Positions 56,271-64,000 of a stretch of DNA of 64,000 nt are shown one piece after another. The notes beneath the pieces were generated by a model that saw only the letters and a list, made by a program, of their open reading frames with translations, was not told the origin of the DNA and did not search any database. The position numbers and the translations under genes are program-made. The stretch's first letter is position 1; each line of letters starts with the position of its first letter. Origin of the DNA: Photobacterium leiognathi (GTDB lineage: Bacteria > Pseudomonadota > Gammaproteobacteria > Enterobacterales > Vibrionaceae); contig NZ_CP131601.1 in assembly GCF_030685535.1 (NCBI RefSeq), positions 2,418,001 through 2,482,000 of the forward strand, in the 5' to 3' direction.

Positions 56271-56338
56271 TCTATTTTGAAAAGCTGTCGCCACTGACAT
56301 CTTTTCTGGCGAAAGCCAAACAATGAGCAATACCCTGT

Positions 56339-56423
56339 GGTGGGGTTCCCGAGTGGCCAAAGGGAGCAGATTGTAAATCTGCGAGCACTGCCTTCGAAGG
56401 TTCGAATCCTTCCCCCACCACCA
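56339..56423 (+). tRNA. tRNA-Tyr(GTA), copy 3
   Basis: An 85-base tRNA with anticodon GTA at 56373-56375, encoded CCA, D-loop AGTGGCCAAA and variable region GAGCACTGCC. Confidence 0.97.
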
Positions 56424-56491
56424 TCTATTTTGAAAAGCTGTCGCCACTGACATCTTTTCTGGCGAAAGCCAAACAATGAGCAATACCCTGT

Positions 56492-56576
56492 GGTGGGGTT
56501 CCCGAGTGGTCAAAGGGAGCAGATTGTAAATCTGCCAGCACTGCCTTCGAAGGTTCGAATCCTTCCCCCACCACCA
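56492..56576 (+). tRNA. tRNA-Tyr(GTA), copy 4
   Basis: An 85-base tRNA with anticodon GTA at 56526-56528, encoded CCA, D-loop AGTGGTCAAA and variable region CAGCACTGCC. Confidence 0.97.
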
Positions 56577-56644
56577 TTTATTTTGAAAAGCTGTCGCCAC
56601 TGACATCTTTTCTGGCGAAAGCCAAACAATAAGCAACACCCCGT

Positions 56645-56729
56645 GGTGGGGTTCCCGAGTGACTAAAGGGAGCAGATTGTAAATCTGCCAGCACTGCCTT
56701 CGAAGGTTCGAATCCTTCCCCCACCACCA
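56645..56729 (+). tRNA. tRNA-Tyr(GTA), copy 5
   Basis: An 85-base tRNA with anticodon GTA at 56679-56681 and encoded CCA. The D-loop is AGTGACTAAA as in copy 1 (GA in place of GG), and the variable region is CAGCACTGCC as in copy 4. Confidence 0.97.
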
Positions 56730-56736
56730 TCATTCA

Positions 56737-56766
56737 AACCAGTAGCCTCGGCTGCTGGTTTTTTAT
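56737..56766 (+). terminator. Rho-independent terminator of the tRNA-Tyr array
   Basis: A stem of about 10 bp with one G-U pair (56737-56746 with 56751-56760) is followed by six T. Confidence 0.9.
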
Positions 56767-56816
56767 ATCTAATATTTATCCCGCTCACCTTATCCATAAA
56801 AATCCTTCAAAAATTA

Positions 56817-56838
56817 ATAGCAAAATAATTGCTATAAT
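56817..56838 (+). promoter_or_regulatory. -10 box overlapped by a palindrome upstream of the response regulator
   Basis: ATAGCAA-AATAA-TTGCTAT (56817-56835) overlaps a consensus -10 TATAAT (56833-56838), 97 bases before the gene. No good -35 is seen, so the promoter may need an activator, or the palindrome may bind a repressor. Confidence 0.45.
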
Positions 56839-56934
56839 CGTGTTATGCCGTTACTTTTGTTTATTGTTATCAATAAGCACAATAAGTCATATTGATTACA
56901 ATAAATTCAGTAATAACAACACTATGGATAGGTT

Positions 56935-58605
56935 ATGGCTTTGAGTTTCACGGAAATAGAGCAGGATAAGTGGAACAACATAAAAGTGCTCATCGTTGAT
57001 GATCAACTTTCGTGTGCGCAATTAGTTAAAAGTGTTTTAGAAAAAACAGCGATTAAATCCATTGATATCGCCACTTGCTACCAACAAGCCATTCAACTGT
57101 GTCAGAATCATCGTTACGATATTGTTTTATTTGATTTTCACCTAAATCAAAACATCAATGGTGGTGAACTGCTCACCTTGCTGCGTAAGAAAAATATCAT
57201 TACCTCAAATTGCGGTGTGATTTTTTTCTCTGGCGATCGCTCACCCGAGGTTATTTCAACCACAATGGGCATTGATCCTGATTGCTTCCTTACGAAACCC
57301 ATTAATGTCGGCACGCTAAAGCAGAGAATTAGAAACGTTTATCACGTTTGCTTACAAAGAAAGCCTATTTATGACGCCTTAGATCAAAACAATACAGAGC
57401 AAGCGATCCAACTTTGCCGCCAATTATTACGAGAGCAAGGTCATAACCTTCATATTGAGATTCTGTTACTTGAACTTTTAATGGAACAGAAACAATGGCA
57501 ACAAGCAGAACAATTACTCACGCTTTTTAAGCAACGATCTCAACACCACAAGCTTGCTTTAATCGAAGCTCAACTCGCAGCCAAACAAGGTGGTATCAAA
57601 GAAGCAGTAAGACAGCTGCAATTGTTGATCAAGCAAGTACCTTTATGTGTCAACGCCTATGATGAATTAGCGCGTCTCTATCAACAAAATAAGCAATTTG
57701 AAAGCGCGTTAAGTATTGCCCAGCAAGGACTTATGCTTACGCCAACGATCCCACATCGTGCCTTACTCGTTGCCCAGCTTGCTGCTGATATGAACGAAAT
57801 AGAGATCTTTCTACAAGCTGGAAAGACACTCTCAACCCATCTTCCAATCATTGATAATCTGTGGTTAATACACTTTGCTGAATACACCGCTATTTTTGAG
57901 CAAATCTACACGAACCAACTATCAACTCAGCATAGCTATCGACTACAAAATGAAATCAAACAGATCCATCAATTTGCTACGCAGCGATTACAGGAAACAC
58001 AACGTTATCTGCTCGATGCTTTCGCTAATGTGGTGATGGCTAGAATTAACTATACCGAACAACAAATCACCAAAGCGAAAAGACGCCTATTTCAAGGGCT
58101 TAAACCTTTTTTTGGTGTGATGCATCAAGCACCGTCCATTGTCATGATAGATGCACTACCTATGCTGATCAGCTTTGGTGAAACACGCTTAATTGGGGAA
58201 ATATACCAAGTCCTTATGACTCGTTCAGAGCTTGATGGTCATAGTCAATATCGCTTAAGTCAGCTAAAAGAAAAACAGCTGATCATTGAAAATATTCGAC
58301 TACTGGTCAGTCACTTAGAAACGGCGAAGATCAATCTATCTGACGATCCCAAAAGAGCTGGCGCATTATATAAGACCATTTTGCATGACTATCCACAGTG
58401 TAGTGAGGCCATACTCGGTTACTGTGATAGCTTGATCAATCAACAAGATTATCAAAATCCAGAGCTATTAGAGTACACCAAGCAATTAACAACACTTCCA
58501 TTGCCAAGCCCTCTTGCGCCTTGGAAAAAGGAAATCATAGAAAAGCAAACATCAATACAACCAATGGTGATCAACCATTTAGCTACAAATATACAAAAAG
58601 CCTAA
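56935..58605 (+). CDS. Response regulator with a long TPR-like helical domain
   Basis: The 556-residue protein has an N-terminal receiver domain (residues 15-135) with the acidic pair Asp22-Asp23 (VLIVDDQ), phospho-acceptor Asp67 in VLFDFHLN and the Lys of CFLTKPIN. The rest is helical and contains tetratricopeptide-like units ('AEQLLTLFKQRSQHHKLALIEAQL' trimmed: LLTLFKQRSQHHKLALIEAQ; 'AYDELARLYQQNKQFESALSIA'). There is no DNA-binding, GGDEF, EAL or PilZ motif, so it should act through protein contacts. No histidine kinase is nearby. Proteins of this REC-TPR build occur in vibrios, but their partners are not generally known. It has its own terminator. Confidence 0.85.
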   Translation: MALSFTEIEQDKWNNIKVLIVDDQLSCAQLVKSVLEKTAIKSIDIATCYQQAIQLCQNHRYDIVLFDFHLNQNINGGELLTLLRKKNIITSNCGVIFFSGDRSPEVISTTMGIDPDCFLTKPINVGTLKQRIRNVYHVCLQRKPIYDALDQNNTEQAIQLCRQLLREQGHNLHIEILLLELLMEQKQWQQAEQLLTLFKQRSQHHKLALIEAQLAAKQGGIKEAVRQLQLLIKQVPLCVNAYDELARLYQQNKQFESALSIAQQGLMLTPTIPHRALLVAQLAADMNEIEIFLQAGKTLSTHLPIIDNLWLIHFAEYTAIFEQIYTNQLSTQHSYRLQNEIKQIHQFATQRLQETQRYLLDAFANVVMARINYTEQQITKAKRRLFQGLKPFFGVMHQAPSIVMIDALPMLISFGETRLIGEIYQVLMTRSELDGHSQYRLSQLKEKQLIIENIRLLVSHLETAKINLSDDPKRAGALYKTILHDYPQCSEAILGYCDSLINQQDYQNPELLEYTKQLTTLPLPSPLAPWKKEIIEKQTSIQPMVINHLATNIQKA

Positions 58606-58632
58606 CGTGAAACACGCTAGGCTCTCATTTTT
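58599..58632 (+). terminator. Rho-independent terminator of the REC-TPR gene
   Basis: A stem with 10 of 11 pairs (58599-58609 with 58613-58623), loop AAA, then CTCATTTTT. It begins inside the stop codon region. Confidence 0.85.
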
Positions 58633-58672
58633 ATACTCGATTTTACGCTATTCGCTTGTAAATAAAGAGAAA

Positions 58673-58915
58673 CTAGCGAATGAAACGGTTATAGATAAAT
58701 AGCAGTACTAGTGCACCTACTGTAGCAACAACGATTGTGCCAACAAAACCTGATGCACCAATACCCAGTAGAGAACCAAGGAAACCACCAGCGAAAGAAC
58801 CCGCAATACCTAAACCACATGTAGCAAGCCAACCGCCACCATCATTTCCAGGCATCAACCATTTAGCTAGCGCACCAGCGATAAGACCAACAATAATCCA
58901 AGTGATTATAGACAT
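58673..58915 (-). CDS. GlsB/YeaQ/YmgE-family stress-associated membrane protein
   Basis: An 80-residue protein with three membrane helices and the glycine-rich pattern of the transglycosylase-associated (GlsB/YeaQ/YmgE) family: 'IIVGLIAGALAKWLMPGNDGGG', 'LGIAGSFAGGFLGSLLG' and a final 'FIYNRFIR'. The start is ATG 58913-58915 (MSIITWIIVG), six bases after AGGAG; the frame could extend to 58948. The family is linked to envelope or general stress, but no biochemical role is known. It is convergent with the REC-TPR gene. Confidence 0.92.
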   Translation of the reverse strand: MSIITWIIVGLIAGALAKWLMPGNDGGGWLATCGLGIAGSFAGGFLGSLLGIGASGFVGTIVVATVGALVLLFIYNRFIR

Positions 58916-59312
58916 TACATTCTCCTTAGTATCTAACAGTAATAACACTATTACTGCGTAATCTTCATCCGAATACTATTTAAAACAATATGTTGTAGTA
59001 TTTCGCACTCATCCAGCATAGACCTGATAAGAGACCCAATACAACTAAAGCTTGTATTTTTTATCTCTTTTTATCATTACCTATTTTTTAAGCCTGAGAT
59101 AGCAGCTTAACTAAAAACTAATATATTGATTTTTAATCATTAAATGTCAGCTAAGAGCAAAAAATTAATTCTCTTATTAATAAATAAAACGATGGTTTAT
59201 TTATTTGACACAGCAAATACCCTTCAATATGTGAATGGGTTATGAATAATTATTTCTTAATTCCTCGCAAATCATTCCGTTATTCATTTGTTCTTAACAT
59301 TGCCTAAATATT
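58916..59312. other. AT-rich intergenic region upstream of the SDR gene
   Basis: About 400 bases without a gene. A perfect 10-bp inverted repeat (59179-59188 with 59196-59205, spacer of seven) runs into a consensus -35 TTGACA (59205-59210), but the -10 at the right distance is poor (TATGTG) and no open frame follows at once. A small RNA or an upstream promoter for the SDR gene is possible. Confidence 0.35.
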
Positions 59313-59355
59313 AGTGATAGAGATCACAAATCTACTATCATCAGCGCTCTATCAT
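59313..59355 (+). promoter_or_regulatory. Class II CRP-dependent promoter of the SDR gene
   Basis: AGTGA-TAGAGA-TCACA (59313-59328) is a near-consensus CRP site. A -10 TATCAT follows at 59350-59355. With transcription starting about 59362 the CRP site is centred at -41.5, the classic class II position, and no separate -35 is needed. Confidence 0.75.
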
Positions 59356-59388
59356 GCGCGCATAATTTGTATGACATAAAGGCCGATC

Positions 59389-60150
<762 letters not shown>

Positions 60151-60180
60151 CTAATTAGCTATAAATAACTTATACCTACC

Positions 60181-60219
60181 GAAGGCGGCTCTTTATCTTT
60201 CTCGTCGCCTTCTTTTCTC
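60181..60219 (+). terminator. Rho-independent terminator of the SDR gene
   Basis: A 9-bp stem with one G-U pair (GAAGGCGGC 60181-60189 with 60204-60212) is followed by TTTTCTC. That the terminator follows the second stop supports one original gene. Confidence 0.8.
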
Positions 60220-60346
60220 TAATATTCTTTGCTTAATATCGATTAACCTCATCGTTTATTTAAAATAAATAGGCTCTGTTACGGCTTAACATCTATGTTA
60301 GTATCTTGGCTTATCCGTAATTTAAAACTGACATAAATCGGAATAA

Positions 60347-61156
60347 ATGATGAAAGTTATCTCCTTCAACATCAATGGGCTACGTGCTCGCCTTCACCAA
60401 TTACAAGCCTTAATTGAAAAACATCAACCAGACGTCATTGGTCTCCAAGAAATTAAAGTTCATGATGAAGCATTCCCATTAGCGGATGTTGAAGCGATGG
60501 GCTACAAAGTTTACTTCCACGGTCAAAAAGCCCACTACGGCGTAGCTATGTTATGTAAACAAGAGCCAATCAGTGTACAAAAAGGCTTTCCGACCGATGA
60601 TGAAGATGCCCAACGTCGTATGATCATGGCAACTTTCAAGCAAGAAAACGGCAAGGATCTCACTGTGATGAATGGCTACTTCCCACAAGGGGATAACGTA
60701 AGCCATGAAACAAAATTCCCTGCGAAAGAAAAATTCTACGCGGATCTGATGAACTACTTAAATACTGCCCACACTAACGATGAAGAGTTAATTGTGATGG
60801 GTGATATTAATATCAGTCCTATCGATTTAGATATCGGTATTGGCCCAGCTAACGCAAAACGCTGGCTAAAAACAGGCAAATGTTCATTCCAACCGATTGA
60901 ACGTGAGTGGTTACAAACCCTATTAGATTGGGGCTTTATTGATACTTTCCGTCAACTACACCCAAGCGTCGACGATAAGTTCTCATGGTTCGATTACCGC
61001 TCTAAAGGTTTTGTTGATAACCGTGGTCTGCGTATTGACGTGATCCTTGCGACACCATCTCTGGCTGAGCGCTGTGTAGAATCCGATATCGACTATGAAT
61101 TACGTGGTATCGAAAAACCATCGGATCACGCGCCGATCTGGTCAACATTCAAATAA
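60347..61156 (+). CDS. xthA: Exodeoxyribonuclease III
   Basis: XthA is the main AP endonuclease and 3'-repair enzyme for oxidised DNA. The 269-residue protein has the EEP-fold residues: Asn near 8-10 ([11 protein letters not shown]), metal Glu35 in GLQEIKV, 'HYGVAML', '[15 protein letters not shown]' and the C-terminal '[10 protein letters not shown]'. Length equals E. coli XthA (268). Start could be either of two adjacent ATG codons (60347 or 60350). It is followed by its own terminator and by grxB, so both oxidative-stress genes sit together. Confidence 0.98.
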   Translation: MMKVISFNINGLRARLHQLQALIEKHQPDVIGLQEIKVHDEAFPLADVEAMGYKVYFHGQKAHYGVAMLCKQEPISVQKGFPTDDEDAQRRMIMATFKQENGKDLTVMNGYFPQGDNVSHETKFPAKEKFYADLMNYLNTAHTNDEELIVMGDINISPIDLDIGIGPANAKRWLKTGKCSFQPIEREWLQTLLDWGFIDTFRQLHPSVDDKFSWFDYRSKGFVDNRGLRIDVILATPSLAERCVESDIDYELRGIEKPSDHAPIWSTFK

Positions 61157-61160
61157 AAAT

Positions 61161-61186
61161 AAAGGTGAGTATTTACTCACCTTTTT
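61161..61186 (+). terminator. Rho-independent terminator of xthA
   Basis: A perfect 10-bp stem (61161-61170 with 61175-61184), loop ATTT, then TTTTT. Confidence 0.92.
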
Positions 61187-61220
61187 ACTACCTATTTCAC
61201 TTCACTCTAAGGGACTACCT

Positions 61221-61871
61221 ATGAAGTTATTCGTTTTTGACCATTGCCCTTTCTGCGTCAAAGCCATGATGATCACAGGCTTGAAAAAAGCCAATATTGA
61301 ATTGGTTTATCTACAAAACCACGATATTGATGCACGTATCGAGAAAGTGGGTGCTAACATGGTGCCAATCCTCCAAAAGCCGGACGGTAGCTATATGGCT
61401 GAAAGCCTTGATATCGTCAAATACATCGACAATAGCGATGCGAACCCAGTACTGACGCCTGAGGTTCATCAACAAGAATTAGTAGAATGGGCAGAAGCGG
61501 CTCGCCATTGTGTGCCTTATTTACTCTACCCTCGCTGGCTGAAAATTGACTTACCAGAGTTTCAAGTGGAAGAAGCTAAAACGTGGTTCCATGATAAAAA
61601 AGCGCCAATGCTGTCAGTCAGCTTTGAACAAGCGTTTGCAGATTCTGCGCACTACATTGAACTTGCTAATAACGCACTGCAAACATTGGAATGGTTAACA
61701 TTGCCATCAGAACGTAATAATCAGCTAAGCTATGATGATATTCATCTATTCCCGATGCTACGTAATCTCACGGTCGCAAAAGGCGTTCAATACCCAGCTC
61801 GTGTTCGCCAGTACATTAATGAAGTATCTGCACTCACATCCGTTCATCTGTATGATGATGTGGCGGTGTAA
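61221..61871 (+). CDS. grxB: Glutaredoxin 2
   Basis: Grx2 is an atypical, GST-like glutaredoxin that reduces disulfides with glutathione. The start is ATG 61221 (MKLFVFDHCPFCVKA), after AAGGG; the frame opens further upstream inside xthA but is not coding there. The 216 residues have the active site Cys9-Pro-Phe-Cys12, 'MVPILQKPDG' (cis-Pro) and 'AESLDIVKYID', then the helical Grx2 C-terminal domain. Length equals E. coli GrxB (215). Confidence 0.96.
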   Translation: MKLFVFDHCPFCVKAMMITGLKKANIELVYLQNHDIDARIEKVGANMVPILQKPDGSYMAESLDIVKYIDNSDANPVLTPEVHQQELVEWAEAARHCVPYLLYPRWLKIDLPEFQVEEAKTWFHDKKAPMLSVSFEQAFADSAHYIELANNALQTLEWLTLPSERNNQLSYDDIHLFPMLRNLTVAKGVQYPARVRQYINEVSALTSVHLYDDVAV

Positions 61872-61891
61872 ACACATTACCAATAACAGAG

Positions 61892-61926
61892 AAGCCCAGC
61901 CTTGAAACTTAAACTCTGGGCTTTTT
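61892..61926 (+). terminator. Rho-independent terminator of grxB
   Basis: An 8-bp stem (61892-61899 with 61916-61923) is followed by five T in all. It lies between convergent genes and may also act on the ABC operon. Confidence 0.8.
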
Positions 61927-61958
61927 GTCTTCCTCCCCCAAGTAATGACGAAGATAGA

Positions 61959-62648
61959 CTAATCTGTTATTTCAGTCAGTGGCTGTAAATGACGTAAGTA
62001 TCGTGCTTCCAGCTTCTTAAAGCCCCAGATAATGGCAAACGTCAGTACCATGTAACATAAACCAGCAAACAAGAAGGATTCAAACGGTGCGTAGTAACGT
62101 GAGTTCACTATTCGTGCAGCACCGGTTAAATCCACAATAGTAACAATCCCCGCCACCGCTGAGCCGTGTACCATGAAGATCACTTCGTTGCTGTAAGTCG
62201 GTAACGCTCGGCGTAACGCACTTGGCAAAATAATACGGCGGAAAGCTTGAAGTTGGCTCATGCCATAGGCTTTGGCCGCTTCTATTTCTCCTTGTGGCAT
62301 ACTGTTAATTGAACCGCGAATAATTTCAGCAGTGTATGCCGCGGTATTTAAAATGAAAGCCACTAACGCACAGAACCATGCTTCTTGCCACAATGTGCCT
62401 TGCACTTCGATAACTTGGCTTAAACCGTAATAAATCAAGTAAAGCTGGATCAACAGTGGTGTACCACGGAAGAAGTAAATATATGCCCAAGCCAGAAACG
62501 CGATAAATTTGTTGTCGCTATTGCGCATTACGCCAATCGGAATAGCACACACAAGTCCAATCAATAACGATACTGCGACCATCCAAACTGTGGTGTAAAA
62601 ACCTTCGAGGTAGATCTGCCAGCTTTCAGTAAAAATCGTAAAGTCCAT
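61959..62648 (-). CDS. Polar amino-acid ABC transporter permease (AotM/HisM type)
   Basis: One of two inner-membrane subunits of an importer for basic amino acids. The 229-residue protein has five membrane segments, the family 'YIYFFRGTPLLIQLYLIYYG' stretch and the EAA loop 'GEIEAAKAYGMSQLQAFRRIILP' (trimmed: EIEAAKAYGMSQLQAFRR) that docks the ATPase. It resembles AotM and HisM, so arginine, ornithine or histidine is likely, but the exact substrate is not readable. It starts four bases after the partner permease stop. No ATPase gene is in the window. Confidence 0.92.
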   Translation of the reverse strand: MDFTIFTESWQIYLEGFYTTVWMVAVSLLIGLVCAIPIGVMRNSDNKFIAFLAWAYIYFFRGTPLLIQLYLIYYGLSQVIEVQGTLWQEAWFCALVAFILNTAAYTAEIIRGSINSMPQGEIEAAKAYGMSQLQAFRRIILPSALRRALPTYSNEVIFMVHGSAVAGIVTIVDLTGAARIVNSRYYAPFESFLFAGLCYMVLTFAIIWGFKKLEARYLRHLQPLTEITD

Positions 62649-62652
62649 ATCA

Positions 62653-63399
62653 CTACCTCGTCGGAATACTGTATTTACGCTCAGCCCAATTAAGTGCCAA
62701 GGTCGATATCGAGGTAAAAATTAAGAACACAATCGCAACGGTAAAATAGAAGGTAAAAGGTTTTTGCGTTGTGCCTGCGGCTAATGCGCCTTTGCGCACC
62801 ATGTCATCAAGACCAATGATCGAGACCAAGGCGGTAGTTTTCAGCAATACCAACCAATTATTACCAAAGCCCGGTAAAGCATGGCGGATCATCTGTGGTA
62901 ATAAAATACGACGAAACGAAAGAAAACCGCTCATCCCATATGCTTTGCCCGCTTCAAGCTCGCCTTTATCTACCGCTAAAATCGCGCCACGGAACGTTTC
63001 TGCCATGTAGGCACCAAAGATAAAGCCTATGGTTAAGACACCCGCAACAAACGGACTGATCTCAATATAATCGGGTAAATAACTCGTCCATTCATGGTTT
63101 GGATCAGACTGAGTGAAATGGTTATTCAGCCATTCATTAATGTTATATAAGCTGTCATTAAGTAGCATTTGACCGCCGAAGAAGATCAGCATCATCAAGA
63201 CAAGATCGGGAATACCACGGATCACCGTCGTATAAAGTGTGGCAATCGCACGCGCCCAGCGATAAGGCGACAACTTGGCTAATGCACCTAACATCCCCAA
63301 GGTGGCAGCAAGCAATAGTGACAACAGTGCAACTTGAATTGTTATCCATGCGCCTTGGGCTAGAGACCATCCATATCCATATAAATCGAACAACGGCAT
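62653..63399 (-). CDS. Polar amino-acid ABC transporter permease (AotQ/HisQ type)
   Basis: The second permease of the same importer, 248 residues. It shows 'LYTTVIRGIPDLVLMMLIFFGG', the EAA loop around 'ELEAGKAYGMSGFLSFRRILLP' and 'HALPGFGNNWLVLLKTTALVS', typical of HisQ/ArtQ-like subunits. A periplasmic insert of about 45 residues ('LNDSLYNINEWLNNHF...') between the second and third membrane segments is longer than in E. coli HisQ. It lies 83 bases after the binding-protein gene. Confidence 0.92.
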   Translation of the reverse strand: MPLFDLYGYGWSLAQGAWITIQVALLSLLLAATLGMLGALAKLSPYRWARAIATLYTTVIRGIPDLVLMMLIFFGGQMLLNDSLYNINEWLNNHFTQSDPNHEWTSYLPDYIEISPFVAGVLTIGFIFGAYMAETFRGAILAVDKGELEAGKAYGMSGFLSFRRILLPQMIRHALPGFGNNWLVLLKTTALVSIIGLDDMVRKGALAAGTTQKPFTFYFTVAIVFLIFTSISTLALNWAERKYSIPTR

Positions 63400-63482
63400 A
63401 CTCCTTCATTGTTCAAAATAACGAGCACGTACCATCACCTATAAAGTGTTAGCAACAGCACATGCTCTTATTCAGCTACGAG

Positions 63483-64000
63483 TTACTGACCGTAAACGTC
63501 ATAGTTGAAGTACTTCTCTGCAATTTTTTGGTACTGACCATTTTCACGTAACGCTAGGATCGCTTCGTCTAACTTTTTGGTCAGATCTTTATCTTGCTTA
63601 CGTACTGCAATACCAAAGCCTTCACCAAACCATTTAGGATCTGTCAGTGATGGACCAATAAATTCAAAGCCTTCACCGCCGTCTTTATTTAGCAACCCTT
63701 CTTCCAATGCTGATGCATCACCTAGCACGCTAACAATACGACCAGCTTTTAAATCAAGGTAGGCATCATCAAATGAGCCATAACGTACAATTTCAACTGA
63801 ATCACCAAAGTTATCAGTTAAGTATTTATCGTGGGTCGTTGCACGTTGAACACCAATTTTCACCCCTTTTAAACCTTCTTTAGTAAAGTCTAAATCTGTG
63901 CCTTTCTTTGCCACAAACTTATTTGGGATCAGCGCATACTTGCCTGTGAAATCAATTTTCTTCTTACGTTCTTCGGTGATAGACATTGCAGCGATGATCG
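63483..64000 (-). CDS. Amino-acid ABC transporter periplasmic binding protein, C-terminal part (runs off window)
   Basis: The frame is open to the window edge (IIAAMSITEERKKKIDFTGKY at the visible start), so only the last 172 residues are seen. They match the second lobe and C-terminus of family 3 solute-binding proteins of the HisJ/ArgT/AotJ type: 'MSITEERKKKIDFTGKY', 'VKIGVQRATTHDKYL', 'DLKAGRIVSVLGDA' and 'ILALRENGQYQKIAEKYF'. The 'DASALEEGL' region forms part of the ligand cleft. It precedes the two permease genes in the same operon. An internal Met at 63986 is not the start. Confidence 0.92.
   Translation of the reverse strand, partial: IIAAMSITEERKKKIDFTGKYALIPNKFVAKKGTDLDFTKEGLKGVKIGVQRATTHDKYLTDNFGDSVEIVRYGSFDDAYLDLKAGRIVSVLGDASALEEGLLNKDGGEGFEFIGPSLTDPKWFGEGFGIAVRKQDKDLTKKLDEAILALRENGQYQKIAEKYFNYDVYGQ

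Larger units (their letters stand above)
56034..56729 (+). repeat. Tandem array of five tRNA-Tyr genes, 153-bp period
   Basis: Five tRNA-Tyr genes start at 56034, 56186, 56339, 56492 and 56645. Spacers of 67-68 bases are nearly identical, and each contains the hairpin TCGCCA...TGGCGA (first copy 56136-56160), probably a processing signal. Differences between copies are limited to the D-loop, the variable arm and a few spacer bases, which suggests unit duplication with ongoing homogenisation. One promoter (55991) and one terminator (56737) frame the array, so a single transcript is likely. Confidence 0.95.

Noticed and set aside
56052..56639. A 195-codon minus-strand frame with internal repeats, and two shorter overlapping frames
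   Set aside because: It is the antisense of the tRNA-Tyr array. Its repeats simply mirror the 153-base tRNA unit, so it is a spurious frame.
63483..63986. A complete 167-residue protein starting at 63986
   Set aside because: The frame stays open to the window edge, and the product is only the second half of a solute-binding protein, so the Met is internal.

Overview
The window looks like a chromosomal segment of a member of the Vibrionaceae, most likely Photobacterium (inferred from gene content, moderate to low GC and a tandem array of five tRNA-Tyr genes; no 16S is present to settle it). Almost all genes are on the minus strand.

Layout. Positions 1-236 hold the 5' end of an IS110/IS1111-type insertion sequence abutting the galU terminator. 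galU and rfaH follow, then a POT peptide transporter, the RpoS regulator rssB, a LysR regulator and the 3' remnant of a yohC-like Yip1 gene. From 6.4 to 22 kb lies the gammaproteobacterial housekeeping block purF-cvpA-dedD-folC-accD-truA-fimV/hubP-asd-pdxB-(ugd)-fabB, with a PurR box before cvpA-purF and ugd placed between pdxB and fabB. mnmC is on the opposite strand and is followed by a secreted GH18 chitinase.

From 26 to 41.3 kb is a complete Wzx/Wzy-type surface polysaccharide (probably O-antigen) locus. In transcription order it reads wzz, an ops element with a leader hairpin, rmlB-rmlA-rmlD-rmlC, a second hairpin, wzx, three glycosyltransferases, wzy, a WbpV-like epimerase, a PglC-like initiating transferase, a WbpM-like 4,6-dehydratase, a Wzb phosphatase and an rjg homologue. 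It sits between mnmC and yfcL, which are neighbours in E. coli. RfaH, encoded at 1.3 kb, is the expected antiterminator at the ops site. galU, ugd and the rml genes supply UDP-Glc, UDP-GlcA and dTDP-rhamnose.

yfcL, epmC, a TRIC-family protein and aroC resume the conserved backbone. Positions 44.4-50.2 kb carry a fructose-family PTS cluster with manA and an AraC regulator, probably for mannose, including an EIIA fused to a His-less HPr-like domain. rluF and an RND efflux pair follow. The tRNA-Tyr array (56.0-56.7 kb) has a 153-bp period and a good stable-RNA promoter. After it come an orphan response regulator with TPR-like repeats, a GlsB/YeaQ membrane protein, a CRP-controlled SDR gene interrupted by an in-frame TGA, xthA, grxB, and a polar amino-acid ABC transporter whose binding-protein gene runs off the right edge.

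I found no wholly new system. The strongest leads are the O-antigen locus with its control elements, the large inverted repeat around the fabB promoter, the tRNA-Tyr array with unusual D-loops, the HPr-like/EIIA fusion and the TGA-interrupted SDR.
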